A stretch of DNA of 64,000 nucleotides, taken from the NCBI RefSeq assembly GCF_014304815.1, contig NZ_CP047958.1:124001-188000 (forward strand), read 5' to 3'. The notes under the pieces are model-generated. The model did not search any database. It had not been told where the DNA came from and saw only the letters and a list, made by a program, of their open reading frames with translations. Positions within the stretch are counted from its first letter, which is position 1, and each line of letters begins with the position of its first letter. A program made the position numbers and the translations under genes. Below are positions 37,888 to 46,217 of the stretch, piece by piece. This stretch comes from Synechococcus sp. MIT S9220 (GTDB taxonomy: Bacteria > Cyanobacteriota > Cyanobacteriia > PCC-6307 > Cyanobiaceae).

Positions 37888-38969
37888 ACCAGCCTATCGA
37901 GACTGAAAATCAGCGTCGCTTTGACCGAGTAAGGGTTCTTGTACCTGGTACAGGAGCCCGTTTTCGTTGTGGTGGGCTAACTGTTGCTCTGCAAACAGCA
38001 AGGATTCTTTCAGGCCTTCTGACCACGGAGGTTGTGACTTATCGAGAAAGGAATCCAGACTGTTCTTTCCTCGAAGATCTTCTTTTATTGCCAGCTGATG
38101 ATGATCGTTCTTTGTGGTTGGTCAGTTGGGGATTTGATGTTCCTAAACTTTTGAAGAAACTTCGTTTTCGTCAGGTTATTTATCAAGCCCATAGCACTGG
38201 TTATGGATTTGATCTTCCTCCTGGAATACCTGTCATTGCAGTAAGCCGAAATACTCTGGGTTATTGGGCTGATCGAGCACCGCGCAATCCTCTCCTCTTT
38301 CTGCCTAATGCTCTAGAGCCTCAGTGGATGATGTCAAATGATGCAGCAGTAATACGGTCTAGACCAATCGATGTTTTGGTTCAAGCGAGGAAAAGTAGTC
38401 CTTATGTGATTAATCAATTGCTGCCAGCACTTAGAAATGAGGGGCTTAATGTTTGCCTTCAGTCAGGTTGGGTTGATGATTTAGTTCAATTATTCAGAGA
38501 CACCAAAGTATATATCTATGATTCTGCCGAGTATTGGCGTGGTAGGGGTGTTTCTGAAGGTTTTGGCTTGCCTCCAATAGAAGCAATAGCCAGTGGTTGT
38601 GTTGTTTTTACGAGCTTTAATCATGCTTTATCAGATTTACTTACTCCAGGAACTACTGCTCATCAGATAGGCTGTGGAAACCTCAAATATGATGTCAGCA
38701 GGATTGTGGCTTCCGTCAATGACCCACTCGAGTGGAGAGGGGATGATCATGAAATAAGTAGCATTTTGAATGAAGTGTCTGAACAACGTTTGATCGATGG
38801 CTGGTCATCAGTGATCAAGCAGTTGGAATCAGGATTTTATTTTTGGCATAGAAACTCTGATCTACTCCGCAGTTCATCCGCTGTTGTTTTACGCCAACGC
38901 CATCGGATCAGCAGGATTAAAGCAATACTGAAGAGAGCTCTAGCGACTATTGTTGGACGATCAGTTTAG
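37884..38969 (+). CDS. GT-B-type glycosyltransferase
   Basis: A protein of 361 residues with a probable GT4-like fold. The C-terminal half has YIYDSAEYWRGRGVSEGFGLPPIEAIASGC, whose EGFGLPPIEA matches the donor-sugar binding loop of GT4 enzymes. The N-terminal half has GGLTVALQTARIL, a typical acceptor-domain helix. Start appears to be TTG at 37884, overlapping the heme oxygenase stop by four bases; this is an unusual start and another could be used downstream. The composition is A+T-richer than heme oxygenase from about 38000 on. Confidence 0.85.
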   Translation: MNQPIETENQRRFDRVRVLVPGTGARFRCGGLTVALQTARILSGLLTTEVVTYRERNPDCSFLEDLLLLPADDDRSLWLVSWGFDVPKLLKKLRFRQVIYQAHSTGYGFDLPPGIPVIAVSRNTLGYWADRAPRNPLLFLPNALEPQWMMSNDAAVIRSRPIDVLVQARKSSPYVINQLLPALRNEGLNVCLQSGWVDDLVQLFRDTKVYIYDSAEYWRGRGVSEGFGLPPIEAIASGCVVFTSFNHALSDLLTPGTTAHQIGCGNLKYDVSRIVASVNDPLEWRGDDHEISSILNEVSEQRLIDGWSSVIKQLESGFYFWHRNSDLLRSSSAVVLRQRHRISRIKAILKRALATIVGRSV

Positions 38970-39037
38970 TGTCTGGCTTGTCGCCGACTTAATTGGCTTA
39001 TGCGCCAATAAATTGAAGAGACAGTGAAGCGTTCAAC

Positions 39038-40867
39038 GTGGCGGGCATCGGTGGAAGCCAATCCATCAATCAGCTTAGGCAGATGCTGGGTTATCTCCCG
39101 AAGCGACGCATTAGGTCGATGCGAGGGCTTTTTTGGCTTTCCTTGGTGCCCGGTATTCTCGATTTTGCATCAATTGCTGTTGTGGGGCGGCTCTCCGGGG
39201 CCTTAGTGGGCGGCCGTCTAAGTAATGTTTTTCCTGGAATTCGTTTTTTTGGTGGTGGCGAGCTTGAACAATCTCTTTGGCTAGCGATTATCTTTATTGC
39301 CCTAATATGGCTGCAATCAATAGTCAAGATTATTCTTCGCTTCGTCCAGGAACAGATAGCTAGTGATATTTGGCTGGACTTGTCTGATCGCATTTTTTCA
39401 GGGATCATTCAGCAACCTTATGAGTATCACCTTTCTAATAACCTCGCTCGACTTTCATCTGAATTGCTTGGAAATTTAGAATGTTTATTGCGCGAAATTG
39501 TTACTCCAATATTGAGAGGCATCAGTAATATAGTAACAATTGTAATTTTGACAGTTGGAATCATCTATATCGGAGGGATAACGGCTGTTGGACTGTTGTT
39601 CGTCATGCTTGTTGCATATATCTTGATGACAGCATTAATGACTCCAACACTCCGATTGGCTTCGTCTCAGAAAGTTAGAACAAGAGATGTCTTTACTCAA
39701 ACATTTTTTGAAGTGTTTAAGTCAATTAATGATGTCAAACTGGCTGGAGTTGAAAATTATTTTTCTAAACTTTTTAAAGACGCAACGTTGATGTTTAAGC
39801 AGGCAGATGCTAAATCAATTGTTCTCCCTGAAATCCCAAGGATGATCATTGAGCCCTTGGGCATTACTGCAATATTTGCAATAGGGGTTATTCCTAGACT
39901 TCTTTCTGAGGATAGATCCCAGATTCTTGAGATCTTGCCTTTCTTAGCAGTGTTGTCTGTTGGTGCTTTAAGGTTGGCTAAACCTTTGCAGGATCTTTTT
40001 ACTGCAATTGCGAAACTGCGTGGTGGTTTGCCAGAGTTGTCGGTCATTAATCGATTGCTTGAATTAAAGGTCGAACAACCGCTCTCTTCACCTCTGTATG
40101 TTTCGTCAGCAGGGATATTGCCTAAGAGAACAGTTTCTCTTCAGCAAGTTTCCTATCGCTATCCTTCTTCTGATCGTTGGGTACTGAGTGATATCACTCT
40201 TTCAATACCGGTAGGTTCTCGAGTGGCTTTTGTTGGTCCTACTGGAAGTGGAAAAAGTACTGCTGCAAATTTGCTGCTATCACTATTGAAACCTCAAAAG
40301 GGTTCATTGTGTTTGGATGGTGTCGACGTCATATCGGCGCAAGAAATTGATGCATGGCATGGATGCTGCTCTCAAGTCCCACAAAATATTCAGCTACTTG
40401 ATAATTCTGTTTTATCAAATATCGCCTTTGGTATTGACGAAGATGATGTTGATATGAAGTGTGTTTGGGAATGTCTTGAATCTGCTCAACTCGATGAATT
40501 TGTTGCTGACCTTCCTTATGGTTTATACACACAAATTGGTGAAAATGGTATTGCTTTATCTGGAGGGCAACGTCAGCGAATTGCCCTTGCAAGGGCATTT
40601 TACCGTCGATCCAAGTTTCTGATTCTCGACGAAGCGACCAGTGCACTTGATAATCAAACTGAATCAGATGTCATCCAAGCCTTAGATATAATCGGTCGTC
40701 GATGTACAACAGTAGTGATTGCACATCGTTTAACTACGATTCAACGTTGTGATCGTATTTTTGAATTTTGTGATGGTCGTATTGTTCACCAAGGTAGCTA
40801 CCATGATCTTCAAGAAAAATCTAATACATTTAAGCGATTTGTCCAGTTGCAACAGTCAAACATATAA
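39038..40867 (+). CDS. ABC exporter, fused membrane and ATPase domains (MsbA-like)
   Basis: A protein of 609 residues. Residues 1-330 hold about six membrane spans. The ATPase domain has Walker A GPTGSGKST near 399-407, the signature LSGGQRQR near 506 and Walker B FLILDEATSAL near 526, then the H-loop in VVIAHRLTT. The type exports lipids or lipid-linked oligosaccharides as a homodimer. Start is GTG 39038. It follows the glycosyltransferase gene by 68 bases and converges with a GT2 gene with 12 bases between the stops. The likely cargo is a glycolipid, from the context. Confidence 0.92.
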   Translation: MAGIGGSQSINQLRQMLGYLPKRRIRSMRGLFWLSLVPGILDFASIAVVGRLSGALVGGRLSNVFPGIRFFGGGELEQSLWLAIIFIALIWLQSIVKIILRFVQEQIASDIWLDLSDRIFSGIIQQPYEYHLSNNLARLSSELLGNLECLLREIVTPILRGISNIVTIVILTVGIIYIGGITAVGLLFVMLVAYILMTALMTPTLRLASSQKVRTRDVFTQTFFEVFKSINDVKLAGVENYFSKLFKDATLMFKQADAKSIVLPEIPRMIIEPLGITAIFAIGVIPRLLSEDRSQILEILPFLAVLSVGALRLAKPLQDLFTAIAKLRGGLPELSVINRLLELKVEQPLSSPLYVSSAGILPKRTVSLQQVSYRYPSSDRWVLSDITLSIPVGSRVAFVGPTGSGKSTAANLLLSLLKPQKGSLCLDGVDVISAQEIDAWHGCCSQVPQNIQLLDNSVLSNIAFGIDEDDVDMKCVWECLESAQLDEFVADLPYGLYTQIGENGIALSGGQRQRIALARAFYRRSKFLILDEATSALDNQTESDVIQALDIIGRRCTTVVIAHRLTTIQRCDRIFEFCDGRIVHQGSYHDLQEKSNTFKRFVQLQQSNI

Positions 40868-40879
40868 GTTTCAGTTAAA

Positions 40880-41767
40880 CTATAGCCTTGAAGAGTTTTT
40901 CTTTTTTAGAAAAAGTTCTACCCACTCTGGAATGGTGGACAGTCTGATTTGATATATAAAAAATATCAGTCTTAGTCGTCTTTTGGCAGAAACTGGAATC
41001 ATCAAAGACTCAAGCGTCTCTTTGATGAGAGGTCTAAGATGTAAAAATAATGCAGCAACCTCTCTCAAGGGCTTTCCATTACTTCTGTCAAACTGACCCC
41101 CAAGAAGACGTTTTGATTTAATGATTTGCTCCTTTTTGCTTCGAGCTGGATGGTAAACAATACAATCAGGGTCGTAAATAAGACTGGCATTTAATTCTTG
41201 TTGAGCACGAAGACAAAAGTCACGGTCTCCGCCTGACTTCAAGCTTTCGTTAAATCCAGAGAGTAAAAATATATCTTCGCTTCTAGCCCATAAATTCGCT
41301 GTTATTCCATAACGACCGCGGTTAACAAACTTTTTTTGTGTCATACCGAAGTGTATGTCTGCCAAATCCGCTGAGGTTTCTGGCTGTTTTGATGCAATGA
41401 TACTGATTTTCCCAGCAAGAATGACTGGTTTGCTCAATTGTTTGCTTCTAATATTAATGTTTTGAATCCCAGTCTCAATCCAATTTGTATCAAGGATGCA
41501 GTCAGCATCGGTAAAAGCAACGATCTTGGAGTCTACTTTTGTAAGAGCTGTATTACGAGCTGCGTAAGATCCAGCTTGCGCACAGTGAAGAAGATGGACT
41601 TCGAAGCTAGTAGGGGGTATTTTTATGGCCGGGCACGAATTGTTATCAACAACTAACACTCGAATAAGTACTGTTGATACACTTTGATTTTCTATCGAAG
41701 ATAAAATCGTATTGAGTCCATCTTGGTCATTGTAAACAGGAATGATAATGTCAAGCTCTCTAGTCAT
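40880..41767 (-). CDS. Family 2 glycosyltransferase
   Basis: A protein of 295 residues. The nucleotide-sugar site has IIIPVYNDQDGLNTIL, VLVVDNNS and AFTDADCILD, the DxD-like metal site. A GGDRDFCLRAQQE segment in the middle gives the ED/RD-type acceptor motif. There is no membrane tail. It is 31 bases downstream of another GT2 gene on the same strand, so the pair forms an operon. The sugars are unknown. Confidence 0.88.
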   Translation of the reverse strand: MTRELDIIIPVYNDQDGLNTILSSIENQSVSTVLIRVLVVDNNSCPAIKIPPTSFEVHLLHCAQAGSYAARNTALTKVDSKIVAFTDADCILDTNWIETGIQNINIRSKQLSKPVILAGKISIIASKQPETSADLADIHFGMTQKKFVNRGRYGITANLWARSEDIFLLSGFNESLKSGGDRDFCLRAQQELNASLIYDPDCIVYHPARSKKEQIIKSKRLLGGQFDRSNGKPLREVAALFLHLRPLIKETLESLMIPVSAKRRLRLIFFIYQIRLSTIPEWVELFLKKKNSSRL

Positions 41768-41798
41768 TGAATCTAAGATCTTTAAACGATAGATTTGA

Positions 41799-42647
41799 TT
41801 AATGACGAATCAATCTGGTAAGGCCAGATCGTCCCAGCATCGTTGCTACGCAATATTGTAGTCCTTTAAGATTTGGGTGCTTGGCAAGCCTTATGAGAGG
41901 CTGTACAAGATTGATTAGGTAGTAAAATAAACCAAGTTTTTGACGTCTGATGAGTTCATAACGACCCTCCGCGTATTTTAGCGATCTTTTAAATGAAACC
42001 TGTGAAGAGTGATGTTCAATCAAAATCCCTTTACAATGGACAATCTTTGCATTTTCTCTAAGCATTCTGATGAGCAAATCTGTTTCTTCATTTGAGATAA
42101 TGGATGTTTGATCACCGGGGCCAATATGTTCATTGAATAGCGTTGGCATTTTTATAACAAAGCTTTTTCTGCAGAATATATTTGATGTCTCAGCTTTTGC
42201 ATTAAATAAATTTAAAACTGTTGTCAGGTGTTTCGGTTTAATCGTTTTAGTGGAAAATTTAGCTTGCCTGATTGGCTTTTGTCCGATAATGACGTCAAAG
42301 CTCGGATTGTTAAAAAAGGTTTGCTTAACCAGTTCAATGGTCCTTTCTATAAATATACAATCATCATCTGGGAATGCAATAATGTCAGTCGTTAGCTTTT
42401 GAGCTCCATAGTTTCTGGCTTTTGAGGCACTTCTGAACGCAACACTGCCATGTTGAATTGGTAGTTTATCTATCCATTCCTTAATGATTGAATTTAAAAA
42501 TCCTGGCTCATTCTGATCAATAATTATAATTTGCTCTGGTAGTGAGGATTGTTTTGACAGGCTGTCTAGTAACCTAGCTAGCTCTCTTTTTCGGCCATAA
42601 GTAGGAATGCATAAGCCTACGCTCAACGCAGATACTCCGCTTTTCAT
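41799..42647 (-). CDS. Family 2 glycosyltransferase
   Basis: A protein of 282 residues. The N-terminus has LCIPTYGRKRELARLLDSL, IIIDQNEPG and the metal site FPDDDCIF. A later SNEETDLLIRMLRENA segment carries the acceptor-site acidic pair. It is followed at once by the GT2 gene at 40880-41767. It is divergent from the ligase-like gene at 42841. Confidence 0.87.
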   Translation of the reverse strand: MKSGVSALSVGLCIPTYGRKRELARLLDSLSKQSSLPEQIIIIDQNEPGFLNSIIKEWIDKLPIQHGSVAFRSASKARNYGAQKLTTDIIAFPDDDCIFIERTIELVKQTFFNNPSFDVIIGQKPIRQAKFSTKTIKPKHLTTVLNLFNAKAETSNIFCRKSFVIKMPTLFNEHIGPGDQTSIISNEETDLLIRMLRENAKIVHCKGILIEHHSSQVSFKRSLKYAEGRYELIRRQKLGLFYYLINLVQPLIRLAKHPNLKGLQYCVATMLGRSGLTRLIRH

Positions 42648-42840
42648 TTTGGGCTATCGATCAGGCTTGAGGATTGCATAAGAGACGATTTGTTTGCTTA
42701 ATTGTTCCCTGCTTAAATCTCTATCAAAGAATAGAACTCATAGTTTAGCATTTTTTGAATTCTGTCCGTTGCTTTCAATGGAATGATCGTGTCGTTTTGT
42801 AATCGAGTTTTGCTAATGGGATCTATAATCAGAAATTAAA

Positions 42841-44136
42841 TTGATTTTTACTGTGCTTGCTTCAGTCCATAGAAGTGTGTCGTCTTTTGGTTTTACGGTT
42901 TGGCTTTGGGCTTTTGTTTTTGCACGTATTCCCTTAGCAGCCATCCAGCATTATTTAGGATTAGAATCGAGACCATTCGTTCTGGTAAACTTAATAAGTA
43001 TTGCTCTGGCTTTTATTGCCTTCAATGATAGTGGGTGGCAGCCTATATCTTTCTTGAAGAGTCGATCTGCGCTGTCGGTTACAACCTCTTTCTTCGCTTT
43101 CTGGTTAATTTATTTTTTTCGCCTAGGATTTGATACTTTCATAGATCCAATTGAATTTATTGAGAGTAGTTTTACCCTTGTCAAGGGTTTTATTAATTCC
43201 ACATTGATTCCAATTCTGTGTTTGCCTTGGGTTTTAATGATGCGACGTAGTTCATTTTCTATTGACCTATGTGCACTGTTGGGAAACATTTCTGTGTTTG
43301 TCGGTATTTTAGGATATCTGAATATACCGATCGATGAAGAAATTTATAATCCGCGCTTCAGCTTTGAAGACTTAAATCCAATCCCTGCGGGGCATTCCTC
43401 AGCATCTTTGCTAATCATAGGACTTTTATTATTTGTTATCCGTTATACAGAAGATCGCTCCTCTAGGTCTACCTTGCTTATTTTGAATGCCAGTTGCGCT
43501 GTTTTGCTCGGTCTCTGGGGTGTACGCCTTTCAATGACTAGGAGTGCATACGTAGCTTTGTTTCCACTGATTGTGTTCTGTCTTGTGTGGTTGTGGAGGA
43601 GGGGACTGCGATTTCGCTGGTTATTCTTCGCTGGATTCAGTACATTTTTAGTTTTGCTAGTCCCCAAAATCTTCAATATGCTCAGCAGTGGTTTGCCTTT
43701 TCAGGACGCTAGTTCATCAGGACGTCTGACGCGGTTTGTTGCTGTCTGGGATTGGATCTGCGCTAACCCATTGTGGGGCGTTGGTTTTCACGTTCAGAAC
43801 TTGTTAAAGGCTTTGCCTGAGCCTGCAAGTCATTGGTATTCCCATAACATTTTTCTTGAAAGCTACGTTGTCGGGGGCTTGTTCATGTTTATTGCTTTAA
43901 TCATATTCTTTGCTGTAGTTATTAGTTCAATTTGTATCACGTTGTCTTTCCAAGAGAGTGACTCTGTTTCCCATGTGATGGCTCTTGCACTCTCTTTCCT
44001 TTGGATTCAGGCATTGACTCTCGCTTGTTTCTCTGGGCATCCAGCTCTATTACCTGGTTTTTGGGTTGGTGGGTTCATGGTTGTTCTCTCTACTAAGCCT
44101 GCGATTGCGCTGAGTCAGCAATCAAATTTGAGATGA
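42841..44136 (+). CDS. O-antigen ligase/polymerase-like membrane protein
   Basis: A protein of 431 residues with about ten to twelve membrane spans. The large external loop near the C-terminus holds NPLWGVGFHV, and after it HWYSHNIFLESYVVGG, where the HN-x-FLE motif is the hallmark of the Wzy_C domain shared by WaaL ligases and Wzy polymerases. A conserved-type Arg run (RLSMTRSAY) precedes it. The start is probably TTG at 42841 or GTG at 42853; no ATG is suitably placed. It is followed by the cca gene after 213 bases. Confidence 0.85.
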   Translation: MIFTVLASVHRSVSSFGFTVWLWAFVFARIPLAAIQHYLGLESRPFVLVNLISIALAFIAFNDSGWQPISFLKSRSALSVTTSFFAFWLIYFFRLGFDTFIDPIEFIESSFTLVKGFINSTLIPILCLPWVLMMRRSSFSIDLCALLGNISVFVGILGYLNIPIDEEIYNPRFSFEDLNPIPAGHSSASLLIIGLLLFVIRYTEDRSSRSTLLILNASCAVLLGLWGVRLSMTRSAYVALFPLIVFCLVWLWRRGLRFRWLFFAGFSTFLVLLVPKIFNMLSSGLPFQDASSSGRLTRFVAVWDWICANPLWGVGFHVQNLLKALPEPASHWYSHNIFLESYVVGGLFMFIALIIFFAVVISSICITLSFQESDSVSHVMALALSFLWIQALTLACFSGHPALLPGFWVGGFMVVLSTKPAIALSQQSNLR

Positions 44137-44349
44137 GAGTCATTGGTTTTCCATTAGGGTATCTGCTGTGGCTTATAAAATTGATGGGCTGTCGGTTTAT
44201 TAGCTTTGTCGTGGAAATATTTCTAATAAAATTATAAAATTTGGCACTTGTTGGTTTTCTCTTGGCTATAGAATAGAATTCTAAACTGTTCAATTTTTGT
44301 TGAACATCATGGTGACGATTTGTTGAACTCTGAGCGATTTATTTAGCTA

Positions 44350-45597
44350 ATGGCATCTATCAGTGAATTACAGCTCGAGGACATTCCTTCTGACTTGATT
44401 AATGCTTTCATCCAACAGGCTGTATGTCTTGGCAATGGTCGTTTGGCTTTAGTGGGAGGTGCGGTTCGCGATAGTCTGCTTTCGATTATTGACCCTAATT
44501 TTAGTCGACAATCTTCAGATATTGATTTTATATATGAGGGTGACATTCATTTGTTTTGTACTGGCTTACAGGCCTTTCTGGGATCTAGGCGTATTCAGGA
44601 ATTGCGTTTCCATGATTCCTTTGGAACAGCGAATTTACTACTCGACGATTTACTGATTGACTTGGCGTCTGCGCGTCTTGAAACCTATCCGATCCTTGCA
44701 GAGAACCCATCAGTTGTTTTTAGTTCTCTTGAAAATGATCTTTCGCGTCGTGACTTTACTGTTAATGCAATGGCATTGGTCTTCAATGCCGATGGAGATC
44801 CAAATCTCTTGGATCCTCATGCAGGCACCCAGCATTTGATTTCAAGGCAGTTGGTTTTTCTTCATGATGAAAGTGTGGCAGAAGATCCCACTAGGGTCAT
44901 CCGCGGTGCTCGTTATGCTGCTCGATTAAGGTTTCTTTTGTCTGATCAGTCACTCCAACAGCTGAAGTCAACATTGCAAGTCTGGCCTTGGTCTTGGAAG
45001 CCAGGTGACCCTACGGATTTGTGCCCACCTGCGTTAGGAACTCGGCTTCGAATGGAACTTGATTTGCTTTTTAACAATGAACCTTGGCCTCAGGCGCTGT
45101 CTTTTCTTCAGGATTGGTCGGCTTTGACATTGTTGGATAAAAGTTTACAAAAAGACTCTCGTCTTTTTATTCGTCTGCGCTCTGCCAAACGTCTTCAATT
45201 ACCTTTGTTGTGCGCTTTGGTTGCAGCAGCTGCAGATCCTGTAGATCTTTCTCATCGTCTCCAGATTCCTGGACAGCATCAAAGTTGGTTAGAAGAGCTT
45301 TTGTTGTTTCGACGATGGATTCAAAGTGAAGTTTTGACCACCTCGTGGGAAGAGTGGGATGCTTTGAAGTGGACCTCTTCACTGGAGCAGCAATGTTGGA
45401 CTCCGGAAGTTGTGGCGCTTGCGATTTGTGATCATAAAGCTTATTGGCGCCCGCTCTTGCGCTGGTGGGGACGTTGGCGACACGTATCTGCTCAGATCAC
45501 GGCTAGTGACCTGATGAAACAAGGCTATGAGCCCGGGCCTCGATTGGGCCAGGAGCTCAAAAAGTCTCGCATGCAAGCTCTTGAGCGGATGCGTTAA
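44350..45597 (+). CDS. cca: CCA tRNA nucleotidyltransferase
   Basis: A protein of 415 residues of class II nucleotidyltransferases. The motif LVGGAVRDSL is followed by SSDIDFIYEG, which carries the two catalytic Asp; RRDFTVNAMAL is the nucleobase-selecting region, and EDPTRVIRGARYAARLRF is the following helix. It adds or repairs the 3' CCA of tRNA, needed here because the tRNA-Arg gene lacks an encoded CCA. It is the one recognisable housekeeping gene inside the polysaccharide region, so the region around it has probably been rebuilt on both sides. Confidence 0.93.
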   Translation: MASISELQLEDIPSDLINAFIQQAVCLGNGRLALVGGAVRDSLLSIIDPNFSRQSSDIDFIYEGDIHLFCTGLQAFLGSRRIQELRFHDSFGTANLLLDDLLIDLASARLETYPILAENPSVVFSSLENDLSRRDFTVNAMALVFNADGDPNLLDPHAGTQHLISRQLVFLHDESVAEDPTRVIRGARYAARLRFLLSDQSLQQLKSTLQVWPWSWKPGDPTDLCPPALGTRLRMELDLLFNNEPWPQALSFLQDWSALTLLDKSLQKDSRLFIRLRSAKRLQLPLLCALVAAAADPVDLSHRLQIPGQHQSWLEELLLFRRWIQSEVLTTSWEEWDALKWTSSLEQQCWTPEVVALAICDHKAYWRPLLRWWGRWRHVSAQITASDLMKQGYEPGPRLGQELKKSRMQALERMR

Positions 45598-45626
45598 TCC
45601 ATATGATTTTAATTTTATCGATTAAT

Positions 45627-45788
45627 TTAGAATATTGTATATATGAATGGTGCAATCACTGACCCCTGTGTGAATACTAATAGTGCGCCCATAAGCACTA
45701 GAGTAATGATGAGTGGTGCTAGCCAATATTTTTTACGTATACGCATGAAATCCCAAATGTCCTTGGTAAGTTCTAAAAGTGCTTGCAT
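45627..45788 (-). CDS. DUF5989-like small membrane protein
   Basis: A protein of 53 residues read on the minus strand from ATG 45788 to TAA at 45627-45629. It begins MQALLELTKDIWDFMRIRKK, then one hydrophobic span (YWLAPLIITLVLMGALLVF) and ends GSVIAPFIYTIF. The pattern of a basic RIRKKYW turn before the span and a terminal GSxIAPFIYTxF matches what I know of the DUF5989 family, which sits beside carbamoyltransferase and SxtJ genes. It starts 25 bases after the SxtJ-like gene ends and should be in the same operon. Confidence 0.88.
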   Translation of the reverse strand: MQALLELTKDIWDFMRIRKKYWLAPLIITLVLMGALLVFTQGSVIAPFIYTIF

Positions 45789-45812
45789 GAGAATTCGTTT
45801 AGAGAGTGAGAA

Positions 45813-46217
45813 TTAGAATGGTCGAGTGAGGTCTGTTGGGTTGCGTGTCACAGGTTCCCTATAGCTTTTTGTTGATTTTGTTCGACGACGAAGAGGGTCA
45901 TATCCTGTTAACCGCATGATGGCAGCAATCGGCTGTAGAACAAGGACAAAGACTGCTCCCAGGATGATGTGACCATTGACCCAGCCGAGAGCATGACCCA
46001 GTCTCATCCAGCCTCGGTAGGGGATAGAAAGTAATTGGGGTGCTACAAGGCTGAGCATGAGAGATGGAATTGCTACCCATAGGGTCCAGATGTGAAAGCC
46101 GTGCCCACGGAGTGCTGGTAGCAGCAACCCAATGAGCACCGGAAATCCAAGTGCTATCAAAATGCCGAATTCACGCAGCTGTCTGGTAGTGGGGGATGGA
46201 ATCTTCATCGTCATCAA
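45813..46217 (-). CDS. SxtJ-like membrane protein
   Basis: A protein of 134 residues (or 131 from ATG 46208) with about three hydrophobic spans at roughly 18-38, 41-62 and 82-102. The tail is basic, with GYDPLRRRTKSTKSY. Length, span pattern and position directly after a carbamoyltransferase fit the SxtJ family. Its start overlaps the carbamoyltransferase stop by four bases, so translation is coupled. Function of SxtJ is unknown. Confidence 0.83.
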   Translation of the reverse strand: MMTMKIPSPTTRQLREFGILIALGFPVLIGLLLPALRGHGFHIWTLWVAIPSLMLSLVAPQLLSIPYRGWMRLGHALGWVNGHIILGAVFVLVLQPIAAIMRLTGYDPLRRRTKSTKSYREPVTRNPTDLTRPF

